A stretch of DNA of 64,000 bases from the NCBI RefSeq assembly GCF_000467105.1, contig NZ_BATI01000012.1, positions 62,001 to 126,000 of the forward strand, given 5' to 3'. Source of the stretch: Aquipseudomonas alcaligenes NBRC 14159 (GTDB lineage Bacteria > Pseudomonadota > Gammaproteobacteria > Pseudomonadales > Pseudomonadaceae). Position numbers and translations under genes: made by a program. Positions 21,226 to 33,164 of this stretch are shown piece by piece. The notes under the pieces were generated by a model that saw nothing but the letters and a program-made list of their open reading frames with translations, did not search any database and was not told the origin of the DNA. The stretch's first letter is position 1. Each line of letters opens with the position of its first letter.

Positions 21226-21989
21226 ATCGGCTGACCAACCTCGCCCTGCTGCTGGCGATTGTCGCCGCCGTAGTCGCGTCCTTCAGCTACCTGGGCCTGG
21301 ACCTGGCCGCACTGGGCCAGGCGGACAACCTGGGGCACATGGCCGACTACGCCGCGCGCTTCCTGCAACCGGACCTGAGCGGCGGCCATCTGCTGGCCAT
21401 CGGCCGTGGCGCGCTGGAAACCCTGGCCATGTCGGCCCTCGGCACCCTGCTCGCCGCCCTGCTCGGCCTGTTTCTGGCGCTGCCGGCGGCCGGTCGCTTC
21501 GGCGTGCTGGCACAGAGCGTCACGCGCCTGCTGCTCAACGGCCTGCGGGCGATTCCGGAACTGGTGTGGGCGGCGCTGATGGTGCTGGCCGCCGGACTCG
21601 GCCCGAATGCCGGCACCCTGGCGCTGGCCCTGCACACGGCGGGCGTGCTGGGCCGGCTGTTCGCCGAAGCGCTGGAGAACACGCCCACAGCGCCGGCCGA
21701 GGCGATCCGCCTGCAGGGCGGCAGCCAGATCAGTGCCTTCTGCTACGGCACCCTGCCCAACCTGTGGCCGCAACTGCTGGCCTACTCGCTGTACCGCTGG
21801 GAGAACAATATCCGCATGGCCAGCGTGCTCGGCTTCGTCGGTGCCGGCGGCCTGGGGCAGATGCTCTATGTCAGCCTTAGCCTGTTCCAGGAAGCTCAGG
21901 CCAGCACGGTGATCCTGGCCATGCTGGTGCTGGTGTTCGCGGTGGATGCCCTGAGTGGCTGGACGCGGCAGCGCTGGGTACGTGCCTAA
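21222..21989 (+). CDS. Putative selenate ABC transporter permease 2 (PhnE-like)
   Basis: 255 residues, homologous in layout to permease 1: RAIPELVWAALMVLAAGLGPNAG, then the loop TAPAEAIRLQGGSQISAF and FVGAGGLGQ near the end. The start ATG overlaps the preceding stop by four bases. Two separate PhnE-like permeases imply a heterodimer. Palindromic repeats follow the stop. Confidence 0.83.
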   Translation: MNRLTNLALLLAIVAAVVASFSYLGLDLAALGQADNLGHMADYAARFLQPDLSGGHLLAIGRGALETLAMSALGTLLAALLGLFLALPAAGRFGVLAQSVTRLLLNGLRAIPELVWAALMVLAAGLGPNAGTLALALHTAGVLGRLFAEALENTPTAPAEAIRLQGGSQISAFCYGTLPNLWPQLLAYSLYRWENNIRMASVLGFVGAGGLGQMLYVSLSLFQEAQASTVILAMLVLVFAVDALSGWTRQRWVRA

Positions 21990-21992
21990 ACT

Positions 21993-22117
21993 CCCCTCTC
22001 CCACTTGTGGGGGAGGGCTCGCACTTTTCCCTCTCCCTAGCCCTTTCCCGTAAACGGGAGAGGGGACAGAAGCCACGTGGCTCACTCGGCTCGGCCCCGG
22101 ATTGCATCCGGGCTACG
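21993..22117. repeat. Palindromic repeats of two families downstream of the transporter operon
   Basis: Two units of the CCCTCTCCC/GGGAGAGGG family (21993-22017 and 22041-22064, one mismatch each) are followed by one copy of a second repeat, CCCGGATTGCATCCGGGCTACG (22096-22117). The second repeat recurs near 24.6-24.8 kb. Confidence 0.75.
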
Positions 22118-22160
22118 ACCAACGCCGCTCCCCCGCGCAGAACCCCGTGGCTAACTCGTC

Positions 22161-23135
22161 CTAGGCCTGGCAGGCATCCGCTTCGCCGCCCCCGCAGTTG
22201 CCTTGCAGCAGGCGGTCGCGGCCCTGCTGCTTGGCTTGGTAGAGCAGTCGGTCGACCGCCTCGATGAAGGCCAGCGGCGTATCGCCAGCCTCGGGAATGA
22301 TGGTGCCGACGCCCAGGCTGACCGTCACCAACTGCGCCACGTTGGACTGCTCGTGGGCGATCTGCTCCTTGCGCACCAGCTTGCGGCAGCGCTCGGCGAT
22401 CTTCTTCGCCGACTCGGCGTCGGTCTCCGGCAGTACCAGCACGAACTCCTCACCACCGAAGCGCGCCACGCAGTCGCGCGGGCGCGCCGCCGCTCCCTCC
22501 AGGGCCCGGCCGATGCGCTTGAGGCAGTCGTCGCCGCGGATATGCCCGTAGTGGTCGTTGAACTGCTTGAAGAAGTCGATATCCAGCAGGATCAGCGACA
22601 GCGGGCGGCGTGTGCGCTGGGCGTTGCACCATTCGATCTCGAGGATCGAGTCGAACATGCGCCGGTTGCTGATACCGGTCAGGCCGTCCTTGTAGGAGTA
22701 CTCCTCCAGCTGGCGCTGCAGCGCCAGCAGCTGTTCCTCGGTCTTCTTGCGTTCGCTGATGTCGAACATGAAGCCGATCAGCGCCTCGGTCTCGCCGGCG
22801 GCGTTGCGTTGCACATGCACCACGTCGCGAATCCACACGTAGCGGCCGTCGGCGGTCAGCGCCCGGTAGTCGGCCTCGTGGTCGATGCCGTTCTGCGACT
22901 GGGCGATGCAGAAATTCACCACGCGCTCGCGGTCTTCCTCATGGATGCGCTCGGCCCAGTCGTTGGCGCTAATCCAGCTCTGCTGCGTCCAGCCCAGCAG
23001 CGGCGCGATCTGCGGGCCGATGTAGGCGAAGGTCATGGTCTTCCAGTCGATCTTCCAGGGAATGGCCTTGGTCGATTCGAGCAGGGTCTTGTACACGGCG
23101 CTGTCGGCCGTGTCGGGCACTATGGGGTCGAGCAT
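22161..23135 (-). CDS. PAS-GGDEF diguanylate cyclase
   Basis: 324 residues: PAS domain with PAC motif (about 15-135, GRYVWIRDVVHVQ), a short coiled linker, then a GGDEF domain (150-310). The active-site loop is GGEEF at 227-231. The product-inhibition I-site RPRD is at 218-221, exactly five residues upstream, so an active feedback-regulated c-di-GMP synthase is expected. No transmembrane segment is visible, suggesting a cytosolic sensor. Monocistronic by context. Confidence 0.92.
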   Translation of the reverse strand: MLDPIVPDTADSAVYKTLLESTKAIPWKIDWKTMTFAYIGPQIAPLLGWTQQSWISANDWAERIHEEDRERVVNFCIAQSQNGIDHEADYRALTADGRYVWIRDVVHVQRNAAGETEALIGFMFDISERKKTEEQLLALQRQLEEYSYKDGLTGISNRRMFDSILEIEWCNAQRTRRPLSLILLDIDFFKQFNDHYGHIRGDDCLKRIGRALEGAAARPRDCVARFGGEEFVLVLPETDAESAKKIAERCRKLVRKEQIAHEQSNVAQLVTVSLGVGTIIPEAGDTPLAFIEAVDRLLYQAKQQGRDRLLQGNCGGGEADACQA

Positions 23136-23181
23136 GCTGATGAATCCGCGACGATGTACTCAGAAACTATGCCGGATCGCC

Positions 23182-23595
23182 TCAGTAGTCCACCTTTCTA
23201 CGCCCGGCCTTGACGGTCGCCCGTCGGCTTTTGCCGTCCAGGCGGCGTTTCTTCGAACCCAGGGTCGGCTTGGTCGGGCGCCGCGCCTTCTCGGTCTTGC
23301 CGGCGCTGCGGATCAGTTCGGCCAGGCGCTCCAGCGCATCGGCGCGATTCTGCTCCTGGGTGCGGTACTGCTGGGCCTTGATGATGACCACGCCACCCTC
23401 GGTGATGCGGCTGTCGCGCAACTCCAGCAAGCGCTCCTTGTAGAACGGCGGCAGCGACGAGGCCTGGCTGTCGAAGCGCAGGTGCACGGCACTGGAGACC
23501 TTGTTGACGTTCTGCCCACCCGCCCCCTGGGCACGGATGGCCGTCAACTCGACCTCATCATCGGGCAGATGGACGCTATTGGAGATCACCAGCAT
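23182..23595 (-). CDS. arfB: Alternative ribosome-rescue factor ArfB (YaeJ)
   Basis: 137 residues. The release-factor domain contains GGQ at 26-28 within RAQGAGGQNVNKV. A basic C-terminal tail (KKRRLDGKSRRATVKAGRRK) would insert into the empty mRNA channel. It hydrolyses peptidyl-tRNA on stalled ribosomes. Length and both functional elements are typical. Confidence 0.95.
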   Translation of the reverse strand: MLVISNSVHLPDDEVELTAIRAQGAGGQNVNKVSSAVHLRFDSQASSLPPFYKERLLELRDSRITEGGVVIIKAQQYRTQEQNRADALERLAELIRSAGKTEKARRPTKPTLGSKKRRLDGKSRRATVKAGRRKVDY

Positions 23596-23651
23596 GGGAA
23601 ACGGGCGCCACGGAAGAACGGGCGCCCAGCATACCCCAGGTCGGCATCGGT

Positions 23652-24071
23652 TCAGGCGGCCTGGCTATCTCCGTCGAAGTTGATCATCCAGGGCACGCCG
23701 AAGCGGTCGGTGAGCATGGCGAAACGCTCGGCCCAGAAGGTGGCCTGCAGCGCCATCTGCACCGAGCCGCCGACGCTCAGCGTCTGGAACAGGCGCTCGG
23801 CATGGGTCACGTCCTCGGCCTGGATCGAGATATGGCAGCCCTTGATGCCGTCATAAGGCTCACCCGGCATGGTGTCCGAGCCCATCAGCAGCTGGCCACC
23901 GACACTCAGGCCGGCATGCATGGTGCGATCGCGATGCTCCGCCGGCACCTCGTCGCGCACCGGGCTTTCGCCGAAGGGCATTACCACCAGCTCGCCACCG
24001 AACACCTGATGGTAGAAGCGAAAGGCCGCGGCGCAGTGGCCGTCGAAGATCAGGTAGGCATGGATATTCAT
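23652..24071 (-). CDS. VOC-superfamily protein (PhnB/YjdN-like)
   Basis: 139 residues with the PhnB-type glyoxalase/bleomycin-resistance fold: NIHAYLIFDGHCAAAFRFY at the start, FGESP, then DRFGVPWMINF at the end. Often a demethylubiquinone-9 3-methyltransferase-like domain by name, but no activity is established. Starts 11 bp after the YciI-like gene, so the two are probably co-transcribed. Confidence 0.85.
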   Translation of the reverse strand: MNIHAYLIFDGHCAAAFRFYHQVFGGELVVMPFGESPVRDEVPAEHRDRTMHAGLSVGGQLLMGSDTMPGEPYDGIKGCHISIQAEDVTHAERLFQTLSVGGSVQMALQATFWAERFAMLTDRFGVPWMINFDGDSQAA

Positions 24072-24082
24072 TTCTGCGCTCC

Positions 24083-24505
24083 TTATTCGGCGGCCATGCG
24101 GGCCCGCAGGCGTTCTTCCTGCTCGCGCAGCTCAGGGGTGAATTCGGCGCCGAAGTCCTCGGCCTCGAACACCTGGCGGATCTCGATCTCCGAGTCGCCG
24201 GGCATGGGGTTGGGGCAACGTTTGACCCACTCGACGCACTCGGCCAGGGACGCCACCTCCCACAGCCAGAAACCGGCGATCAGTTCCTTGGTCTCGGCGA
24301 AGGGGCCGTCGATGACGCTGCGGTCGGCGCCGGAAAAGCGCACCCGCACGCCACGGCTGCTCGGGTGCAGGCCCTCGCCGGCCTGCATGATGCCGGCCGC
24401 GACCAGCTCCTCGTTGTACCGGCCCATGGCCGCCAGCAGCTCCTCGCTGGGCATCACGCCGTTTTCGGAATCCTCGGTGGCCTTGACTATCACCATGAAA
24501 CGCAT
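24083..24505 (-). CDS. YciI-like (DGPF domain) protein
   Basis: 140 residues with the family motif DGPFAETKE at 66-74 and the N-terminal MRFMVIVKATEDSE. This ferredoxin-like fold family often sits beside VOC proteins or ECF sigma factors; here the VOC gene follows, but no sigma factor is present. Function unknown. Confidence 0.87.
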   Translation of the reverse strand: MRFMVIVKATEDSENGVMPSEELLAAMGRYNEELVAAGIMQAGEGLHPSSRGVRVRFSGADRSVIDGPFAETKELIAGFWLWEVASLAECVEWVKRCPNPMPGDSEIEIRQVFEAEDFGAEFTPELREQEERLRARMAAE

Positions 24506-24785
24506 CGTCTTTCTCCCTGATTGGCGCCCGCCAGAGTGGCGGGTCTGTCCATTGGTCGAACGACAGTCAAGCAGATCGACAGGGGGACGAAAAAAATTTC
24601 AACCGAATGGTCAACCCATCGCAGATTGCATCCGGGCCACTGGCTCCCCTCTCCCAGCCGGGGGAGAGGGTGATCGCTGACACAGAGCCCCTCTCCCGTA
24701 AACGGGAGAGGGGATACCCGGCGAACCCTGTAGCCCGGATGCAATCCGGGGGCGGAGTCGCCTGCTTACCCGGATTGCATTCGGG
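24506..24785. repeat. Intergenic block of palindromic repeats before pgl
   Basis: Contains a degenerate GATTGCATCCGGGC copy (about 24623-24637), two CCCTCTCCC-family units (about 24645-24670 and 24688-24712), and an inverted pair of the CCCGGATTGCAATCC-type repeat (about 24731-24790). The last copy runs into the 3' end of pgl. Confidence 0.7.
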
Positions 24786-25495
24786 CTACGGGCACCAGTG
24801 GATCTGCAACGGCGGGCGCAGCAGTGCGCGGATCGGCAGCGCCTCGGCCGGCCCCGGTTGCAGGGCGCGGGCCAGCGTCGCCAGCTTGGGCTGGCCCTGG
24901 ATGGCCAGCAGCGCCAGGCGCGCGGCGCGCAGGGGGGGCAAGGTCAAGCTCAGGCGCTCGACCGGCGCACTCGGCGCGCGCAGCGGCAGCAGCCGGCGCG
25001 GGCAGTCCTCGCGCAGGGCCTCGGCAAGGTTGGGGCTGCCAGGAAACAGCGAGGCGCTATGCCCGTCGTCGCCCATGCCCAGCAGCAGCACGTCGGCCGG
25101 CGGCAGCCCGGCCAGACGGGCCTCGGCCAGGTCGGCGGCCTGCGAGTGACTGGCCGCCGGCTGGTACAGACTGACGAAACAGGCCTCGGCCGCCGCCCCC
25201 TGCAGCAGGTGACGGCGTACCAGGGCCTCATTGCTGTCGGGATGTGACGGAGCCACCCAGCGTTCATCGACCAGGCTCACCAGCACCTGCTTCCAGGACA
25301 GCGGCTCGCGTGCCAGGCGTTCGAACAGGGCGACGGGGCTGCGCCCACCCGAGACCAGCAACAACGCCCGCCCCCGCTCGCCCAGCGCCTGGCGCAGGGC
25401 ATCGGCGACGCGCTGCGCCAGGGCCTCGGCCATCTGCGCGGCGGTCTCGTACTGGTAGCCCGGCACGCCGAGTGGCATCTGCAGCGATGCCAGGC

Positions 25496-25499
<4 letters not shown>
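24786..25499 (-). CDS. pgl: 6-phosphogluconolactonase
   Basis: 237 residues, typical for the bacterial Pgl (DevB-type) family. SGGRSP is at 50-55, LVDERWV follows, and [14 protein letters not shown] is in the middle. It hydrolyses 6-phosphogluconolactone to 6-phosphogluconate, the substrate of Edd. Its ATG overlaps the edd stop by four bases. The stop codon TAG lies within a copy of the CCGGATTGCAT..GGCTACG repeat, so the extreme C-terminus was shaped by repeat sequence. Confidence 0.94.
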
Positions 25500-27319
<1,820 letters not shown>

Positions 27320-27451
27320 CGCAAGGCTCCTCTGTTCATGCGCACACTTTACCCCCGCAGGCGCCTGAAATCTTTGGTCGGAATTTAGCGGCTGCCGAGG
27401 CCGGTGCCCGGCGCTAAGTTAGCCGCCTGGTTTTTTCTTACGAGAAGACAC

Positions 27452-28495
27452 ATGGACTCGATCACCCAGGCGGTACTCGGCGCCAGCATCCAGGGCGCCC
27501 TGCTCGGCCGCTGGCAAGGCCGCCGCGCCCTGCTCTACGGTGCCATGCTCGGCACCCTGCCCGACCTCGATGTGATCATCGACTACGGCGACGCCGTGGC
27601 CGACATGACCTACCACCGCGGCTTCAGCCACTCGCTGTTCGTGCTCAGCGCCCTGGCCCTGGCCCTGACCCTGCTGATCCGCAAGCTGCGCCCCGACCCC
27701 GGCTACTCGGCGCGACGATTGTTCCTGACCCTGTGGCTGGTGCTGATCACCCACCCCCTGCTGGACGCCTTCACCAGCTACGGCACCCAGCTGCTGTGGC
27801 CGCTGCAGACGCCGCCGGTGGCCTGGTCTTCAGTGTTCATCATCGACCCGCTTTACACCCTGCCGCTGCTGGTGGCGGTCATCGTGGGCCTGGTCCGGGG
27901 CCTGCGCGACCGCCCGCAGTGGCTGGCCATCTCGGCGCTATGCCTGTCCACCGTCTATCTGGCCAGCACCCTGGGCGGCAAGTGGATGGCCGAACAGCGG
28001 GTGCAAAGCGTGCTGGCGCAGCGCGGCATCCAGGCCGACATGCTGTTCAGCACGCCCACACCGTTCAACAGCCTGCTCTGGCGGGTCATCGTGATCGAGG
28101 GCGAGGACTACCACGAGGCGCTGGTCGGCTGGCTGGACGATGCGCCACCGCGCCTGGAGCGCATTCCCCGCGGCAGCGAGCTGGCCAGGGTGTTGCGCCA
28201 CTCGCCGCAGCACCAGCGGCTGGGCTGGTTCACCCAGGGCGTGCTGCGCTACGACCGCATCGGCAACGAACTGATCGTCACCGACCTGCGCCTGGGCATG
28301 ACCGGTTTCCATCCGTTCCGTTTCGTCTTCGCCGAACACCTCGACGGCCGCTGGCAACCACTCGCCCAGGTCGAACGCCTGCCCTTCAGCCGTGGCCAGC
28401 CCGAGCACCTGCTGACGCTGTGGCAGCGCATCTGGGACGAGCGCGAGCCGCTGCAGCTGGTGAGCTGGGCCAAGGCGCTGCAGGAGAAGCCCTGA
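27452..28495 (+). CDS. YdjM/YbcI-family membrane-bound metal-dependent hydrolase
   Basis: 347 residues from the ATG at 27452. The N-terminal half is the PF04307-type membrane domain with a metal-binding pattern of Asp38/Asp40 (LPDLD), His55 and His60 (YHRGFSHS) and a later HPLLDAFTSYG. Several transmembrane helices run to about residue 175; the C-terminal part is soluble. Enzymes of this type are thought to act on lipid or membrane phosphoesters, but the substrate is unknown. Confidence 0.85.
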   Translation: MDSITQAVLGASIQGALLGRWQGRRALLYGAMLGTLPDLDVIIDYGDAVADMTYHRGFSHSLFVLSALALALTLLIRKLRPDPGYSARRLFLTLWLVLITHPLLDAFTSYGTQLLWPLQTPPVAWSSVFIIDPLYTLPLLVAVIVGLVRGLRDRPQWLAISALCLSTVYLASTLGGKWMAEQRVQSVLAQRGIQADMLFSTPTPFNSLLWRVIVIEGEDYHEALVGWLDDAPPRLERIPRGSELARVLRHSPQHQRLGWFTQGVLRYDRIGNELIVTDLRLGMTGFHPFRFVFAEHLDGRWQPLAQVERLPFSRGQPEHLLTLWQRIWDEREPLQLVSWAKALQEKP

Positions 28496-28556
28496 ACTCG
28501 CCGCCGGCATCTCTGGACTAGGCTTGACGTAAAGCCGACACCACGGAGACAGCGGC

Positions 28557-30164
28557 ATGAACATCCGCCAGAAAATGATCGCCTGCGGCGCCATCAGCGT
28601 GCTCGCCGCCACCCTGCTCGGCGGGCTCGGCTTCTGGGGGCAGATGCGCCTGGCCGCGGCCCTGGCCGAGAACGAACTCAGCGTCAGCGCCCTGCGCAAT
28701 CACCTGGAAGGCGACATGATGCACGACGCCCTGCGTGCTGACGTGCTGGCCGCCTTCTACATCGAGCCCGGCGACAGCAACGCGGTCAGCCAGGTGCGCA
28801 CCGACCTCGACGATCACAGCCAGTGGTTCCAGCGCACGCTGCAGGACAATGCCGCCCTGCCACTGAGCGCCGACATCAAGCAGGCGATCGCCCAGTCGCA
28901 GCCGGCACTGACGGACTACATCGCCCAGGCCAAGCGCATCGTCGAACTGGCGCTGGCCGACCCGGCGTCCGCGCGGGCGCAGATGCCGGCCTTCGACCAG
29001 GCCTTCGAGGAACTGGAAGAGAAGAACGAGGCCCTCAGCGGGCTGATCGAGCAACATGCGGCCAAGACCCGCAGCGACAGCGAAGCGGCGGTGGAACAGG
29101 CCGCCTGGCTGCTGGTCGGCGGCATGGTCCTGGTCTGCCTGCTGCTCTGCCTGCTCACCACCCACCTGATGAAGGCCGTGCTGCGCCCGCTGAGCAAGAC
29201 CATCGCCGTGGCCCGCGCCATCGCCCAGGGCAACCTGCGCAGCGCCATCGACGTGGAGAGTGACGATGAAGCCGGCCAGCTGCAGCGGGCCCTGGCCGAC
29301 ATGCAAAGCTACCTGCGACAGATGATCGAGACCATCCGCCGCGAAAGCGAGCAGCTGCAGAACACCGCCCAGCACCTGAATGGCGCCTCGCAGCACATCG
29401 TGCACAGCTCACGCGAGGAGTCGGACAACGCCGCCAGCATGGCCGCCGCCATGGAGCAGATGATCCACAACATCGCGCAGATCGCCGACCATGCACGCAA
29501 CGCCCAGGCCATCTCCTCGCACTCCGAGCAGCTGGCCAGCGACGGCGGCCAGGTAATACTCGGCGTGGTCGACGGCATGAGCCGCATCGCCGAGGCGGTC
29601 AACGAGTCATCAGAGACCATCACCGCGCTGGGTCAGTCGTCCGAGGAAATCTATTCGATCATCCAGGTGATCAACAGCATCGCCGAGCAGACCAACCTGC
29701 TCGCCCTCAATGCCGCCATCGAGGCGGCACGGGCCGGCGAGGCCGGACGCGGCTTCGCCGTGGTCGCCGACGAGGTGCGCAACCTGGCCTCGCGTACGGC
29801 GCAATCAACCCAGGAAATCGGCGCGATGATCGAGCGCATCCGCAACAGCACGACGCAGGCGGTCAGCAGCATGCAGGCCGGCGTGACGCGGGTGAGCGAC
29901 GGGGTCAACCTGGCACGCCAGGCCGGCGAGTCGATTGGCGAGATCCGCGGCGGCGCCCAGCGTGCCGCCGAGGTGGTGGAAGAGATTTCCCACACCATCG
30001 GCGAACAGAGCCGGGCCTCCGGCGAGGTGGCCGAGCGCGTCGAGCAGATCGCACGGATGTCGCAGCAGAACAGCCAGACGGTCAACGAGCTGGCCACCGC
30101 TGCCCAGCGCTTGGACAGCGTCGCGCGCAGCATGCAGGCGCAGGTGCTGCAGTTCCAGACCTAG
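28557..30164 (+). CDS. Methyl-accepting chemotaxis protein
   Basis: 535 residues. TM1 is about 7-29, the periplasmic sensor about 30-180, TM2 about 181-204 and HAMP about 205-258. The signalling domain has the hairpin tip near 376-410 ([30 protein letters not shown]). The sensor is all-helical, perhaps of the four-helix-bundle class; the ligand is unknown. There is no C-terminal CheR/CheB-tethering pentapeptide. A bidirectional terminator follows. Confidence 0.94.
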   Translation: MNIRQKMIACGAISVLAATLLGGLGFWGQMRLAAALAENELSVSALRNHLEGDMMHDALRADVLAAFYIEPGDSNAVSQVRTDLDDHSQWFQRTLQDNAALPLSADIKQAIAQSQPALTDYIAQAKRIVELALADPASARAQMPAFDQAFEELEEKNEALSGLIEQHAAKTRSDSEAAVEQAAWLLVGGMVLVCLLLCLLTTHLMKAVLRPLSKTIAVARAIAQGNLRSAIDVESDDEAGQLQRALADMQSYLRQMIETIRRESEQLQNTAQHLNGASQHIVHSSREESDNAASMAAAMEQMIHNIAQIADHARNAQAISSHSEQLASDGGQVILGVVDGMSRIAEAVNESSETITALGQSSEEIYSIIQVINSIAEQTNLLALNAAIEAARAGEAGRGFAVVADEVRNLASRTAQSTQEIGAMIERIRNSTTQAVSSMQAGVTRVSDGVNLARQAGESIGEIRGGAQRAAEVVEEISHTIGEQSRASGEVAERVEQIARMSQQNSQTVNELATAAQRLDSVARSMQAQVLQFQT

Positions 30165-30177
30165 AGTATGCGAGCAG

Positions 30178-30206
30178 AAAAAAGCCCGGCCTGAGCCGGG
30201 CTTTTT
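30178..30206. terminator. Bidirectional rho-independent terminator
   Basis: Stem GCCCGGC (30184-30190) / GCCGGGC (30195-30201) with loop CTGA, flanked by six As on the left and five Ts on the right. It can end both the chemoreceptor transcript (+) and the convergent permease transcript (-). Confidence 0.92.
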
Positions 30207-30220
30207 GCAGAACGCCGCGA

Positions 30221-31624
30221 TCAGCCGTGACTGCCGGCCAGCCGCGCGCCGGCCGCCAGCTTGAAGCGGTAGCAGCCCCAGAGGAACAGCAGCCAGACCG
30301 GAATCGCGTACACCGACACCTGGATGCCCGGGATGAACAGCATCACGCCGAGGATGAACAGCACGAAGGCCAGGCAGATGTAGTTGCTCAGCGGGAACCA
30401 GAAGGCCTTGAAGCTGGGCTCCACGCCCTTGGCGACCATGGCCTTGCGGAACTTCAGGTGCGCCAGGCTGATCATCGCCCAGTTGATCACCAGCGAGGCC
30501 ACCACCAGCGACATCAGCAGCTCCAGCGCGCTCTTCGGCGCCAGGTAGTTGACCACCACGCAGAGCAGGGTCACCGCCGCCGACAGGGCAATGGCCAGCA
30601 CCGGCACGCCGCGGGCGTTGACCTTCATCAGCGCCTTGGGCGCATCACCCTGCTCGGCCAGGCCGTAGAGCATGCGGCTGTTGCAGTACACGCCGCTGTT
30701 GTAGACCGACAGCGCGGCAGTGAGCACCACGAAGTTGAGCACATGGGCGGCGGTGTCCTCGCCGATCAGCGAGAAGATCTGCACGAAGGGGCTGCTGGCA
30801 TAGGCGTCGCCGCCCGAGGTCAGGGTCTTCACCAGATCGTCCCAGGGGTGCAGCGAGAGCAGGATGGTCAGCGCACCGATGTAGAAGATCAGGATGCGCC
30901 AGACCACCTGGTTGATCGCCTTGGGAATCACCGTCTTCGGCTGGTCGGCCTCGGCGGCGGTGATGCCCACCAGCTCCAGGCCGCCGAAGCTGAACATGAT
31001 GATGGCCATCATCATCACCAGGCCGGACACGCCGTTGGGGAAGAAGCCGCCATGGCTCCACAGGTTACTGATGCTGGCCTGCTCGCCACCGGCGCCGCTG
31101 AACAGCAGGTAGCCGCCGAGCAGGATCATGCCGACGATGGCCACCACCTTGATGATGGCGAACCAGAACTCGGTCTCGCCGAAAGCCTTCACGTTGACCA
31201 GGTTGATCAGGTTGATCAGCACGAAGAAGACCAGCGCGGTCACCCAGGTGGGGATCTCCGGCCACCAGTACTGCACGTACTTGCCCACGGCCGTGAGCTC
31301 GGCCATGCCCACCAGCACATAGAGCACCCAGTAGTTCCAGCCGGACAGGAAGCCGGCGAACGGGCCCCAGTAGCTATGGGCGAAGTGGCTGAAGGAGCCG
31401 GCCACCGGCTCCTCGACGATCATCTCGCCGAGCTGGCGCATGATCAGGAAGGCAATGAAGCCGCCGATCGCATAACCCAGGATCATCGACGGCCCGGCGC
31501 TCTGCATCACCCCGGCGGAGCCGAGGAACAGGCCGGTGCCGATGGCGCCGCCGAGGGCGATCAGCTGGATATGGCGATTTTTCAGACCGCGCTTGAGCGG
31601 GCCGGTGTGCAGATGTTCGGACAT
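30221..31624 (-). CDS. aroP2: Aromatic amino-acid permease (AroP family)
   Basis: 467 residues from the ATG at 31624, with GGAG about ten bases upstream; an in-frame TTG at 31660 is less likely. APC-superfamily amino-acid transporter with about 12 transmembrane helices. The N-terminal IQLIALGGAIGTGLFLGS is diagnostic, and FSFGGLELVGITAAEA follows. The paralogue aroP2 lies near the phh genes in P. aeruginosa, which supports an aromatic substrate. Exact specificity is inferred. Confidence 0.8.
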   Translation of the reverse strand: MSEHLHTGPLKRGLKNRHIQLIALGGAIGTGLFLGSAGVMQSAGPSMILGYAIGGFIAFLIMRQLGEMIVEEPVAGSFSHFAHSYWGPFAGFLSGWNYWVLYVLVGMAELTAVGKYVQYWWPEIPTWVTALVFFVLINLINLVNVKAFGETEFWFAIIKVVAIVGMILLGGYLLFSGAGGEQASISNLWSHGGFFPNGVSGLVMMMAIIMFSFGGLELVGITAAEADQPKTVIPKAINQVVWRILIFYIGALTILLSLHPWDDLVKTLTSGGDAYASSPFVQIFSLIGEDTAAHVLNFVVLTAALSVYNSGVYCNSRMLYGLAEQGDAPKALMKVNARGVPVLAIALSAAVTLLCVVVNYLAPKSALELLMSLVVASLVINWAMISLAHLKFRKAMVAKGVEPSFKAFWFPLSNYICLAFVLFILGVMLFIPGIQVSVYAIPVWLLFLWGCYRFKLAAGARLAGSHG

Positions 31625-31737
31625 CAGCGGGCGCTCCGGGTCGGACGACGGGAAAGGCAAGTGCGAGGCATGGGTTCACCTGTCTGGGAAATGTGCCGGC
31701 GGACTCGTGATCCGCCAGTCGGGGCCCGCCGGCCGTG

Positions 31738-31768
31738 GCCTCGGGCGCGGCGAGTATACACCCGAGGC
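31738..31768. promoter_or_regulatory. Inverted repeat upstream of the AroP-type permease gene
   Basis: Perfect eight-base arms GCCTCGGG (31738-31745) and CCCGAGGC (31761-31768) around a 15-base spacer that contains GTATAC. It lies 114-144 bp before the permease ATG; candidate operator or 5'-UTR hairpin. Confidence 0.4.
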
Positions 31769-31813
31769 CTATAGACTATGGCCTGTTCACGCTTCGGGGG
31801 CGGGTAGTTCTTT

Positions 31814-31880
31814 GTGGGAGCGGCCTTGGCCGCGAAGCTCTTATACCGCCTGCCGCTATCGCGGCCAAGGCCGCTCCCAC
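31814..31880. repeat. Perfect 22-bp inverted repeat (REP doublet / BIME)
   Basis: Arms at 31814-31835 and 31859-31880 are exact reverse complements (beginning GTGGGAGCGGCCTTGGCCGC), separated by 23 bp. The sequence is of the GTGGGAGCGGCCTTGGCCGCGA type common as an intergenic REP in pseudomonads. It lies in the roughly 300-bp gap between aroP2 and ldh. Confidence 0.9.
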
Positions 31881-31928
31881 GCTACGCGTGATGCTAACTG
31901 GGTGAAGTAAAGCAAGCGTCGACAGCCC

Positions 31929-32981
<1,053 letters not shown>

Positions 32982-33030
32982 GGGAATTCTCTGTTCTTGT
33001 TGGATATGAAATGTTGAGTGGGCACGAACA

Positions 33031-33146
33031 CCCTTCTCCCCCTGGGAGAAGGTGGCCGTATGAGAGGCAGCCCCCTCTCCCCAGCCCTCTCCCGCAAGCG
33101 GGAGAGGGAGTACCGATTCCCCTCTCCCATTCATGGGAGAGGGGCT
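33031..33146. repeat. Three palindromic repeat units between the IOR-type gene and ldh
   Basis: CCTTCTCCC/GGGAGAAGG (about 33031-33052), CCCTCTCCCGC/GCGGGAGAGGG (about 33085-33108) and CCCCTCTCCCAT/ATGGGAGAGGGG (about 33119-33144), the last followed by the usual GGGGAGAGGG tail. Same family as elsewhere. Confidence 0.8.
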
Positions 33147-33164
33147 AGGGGAGAGGGTGCTTTT

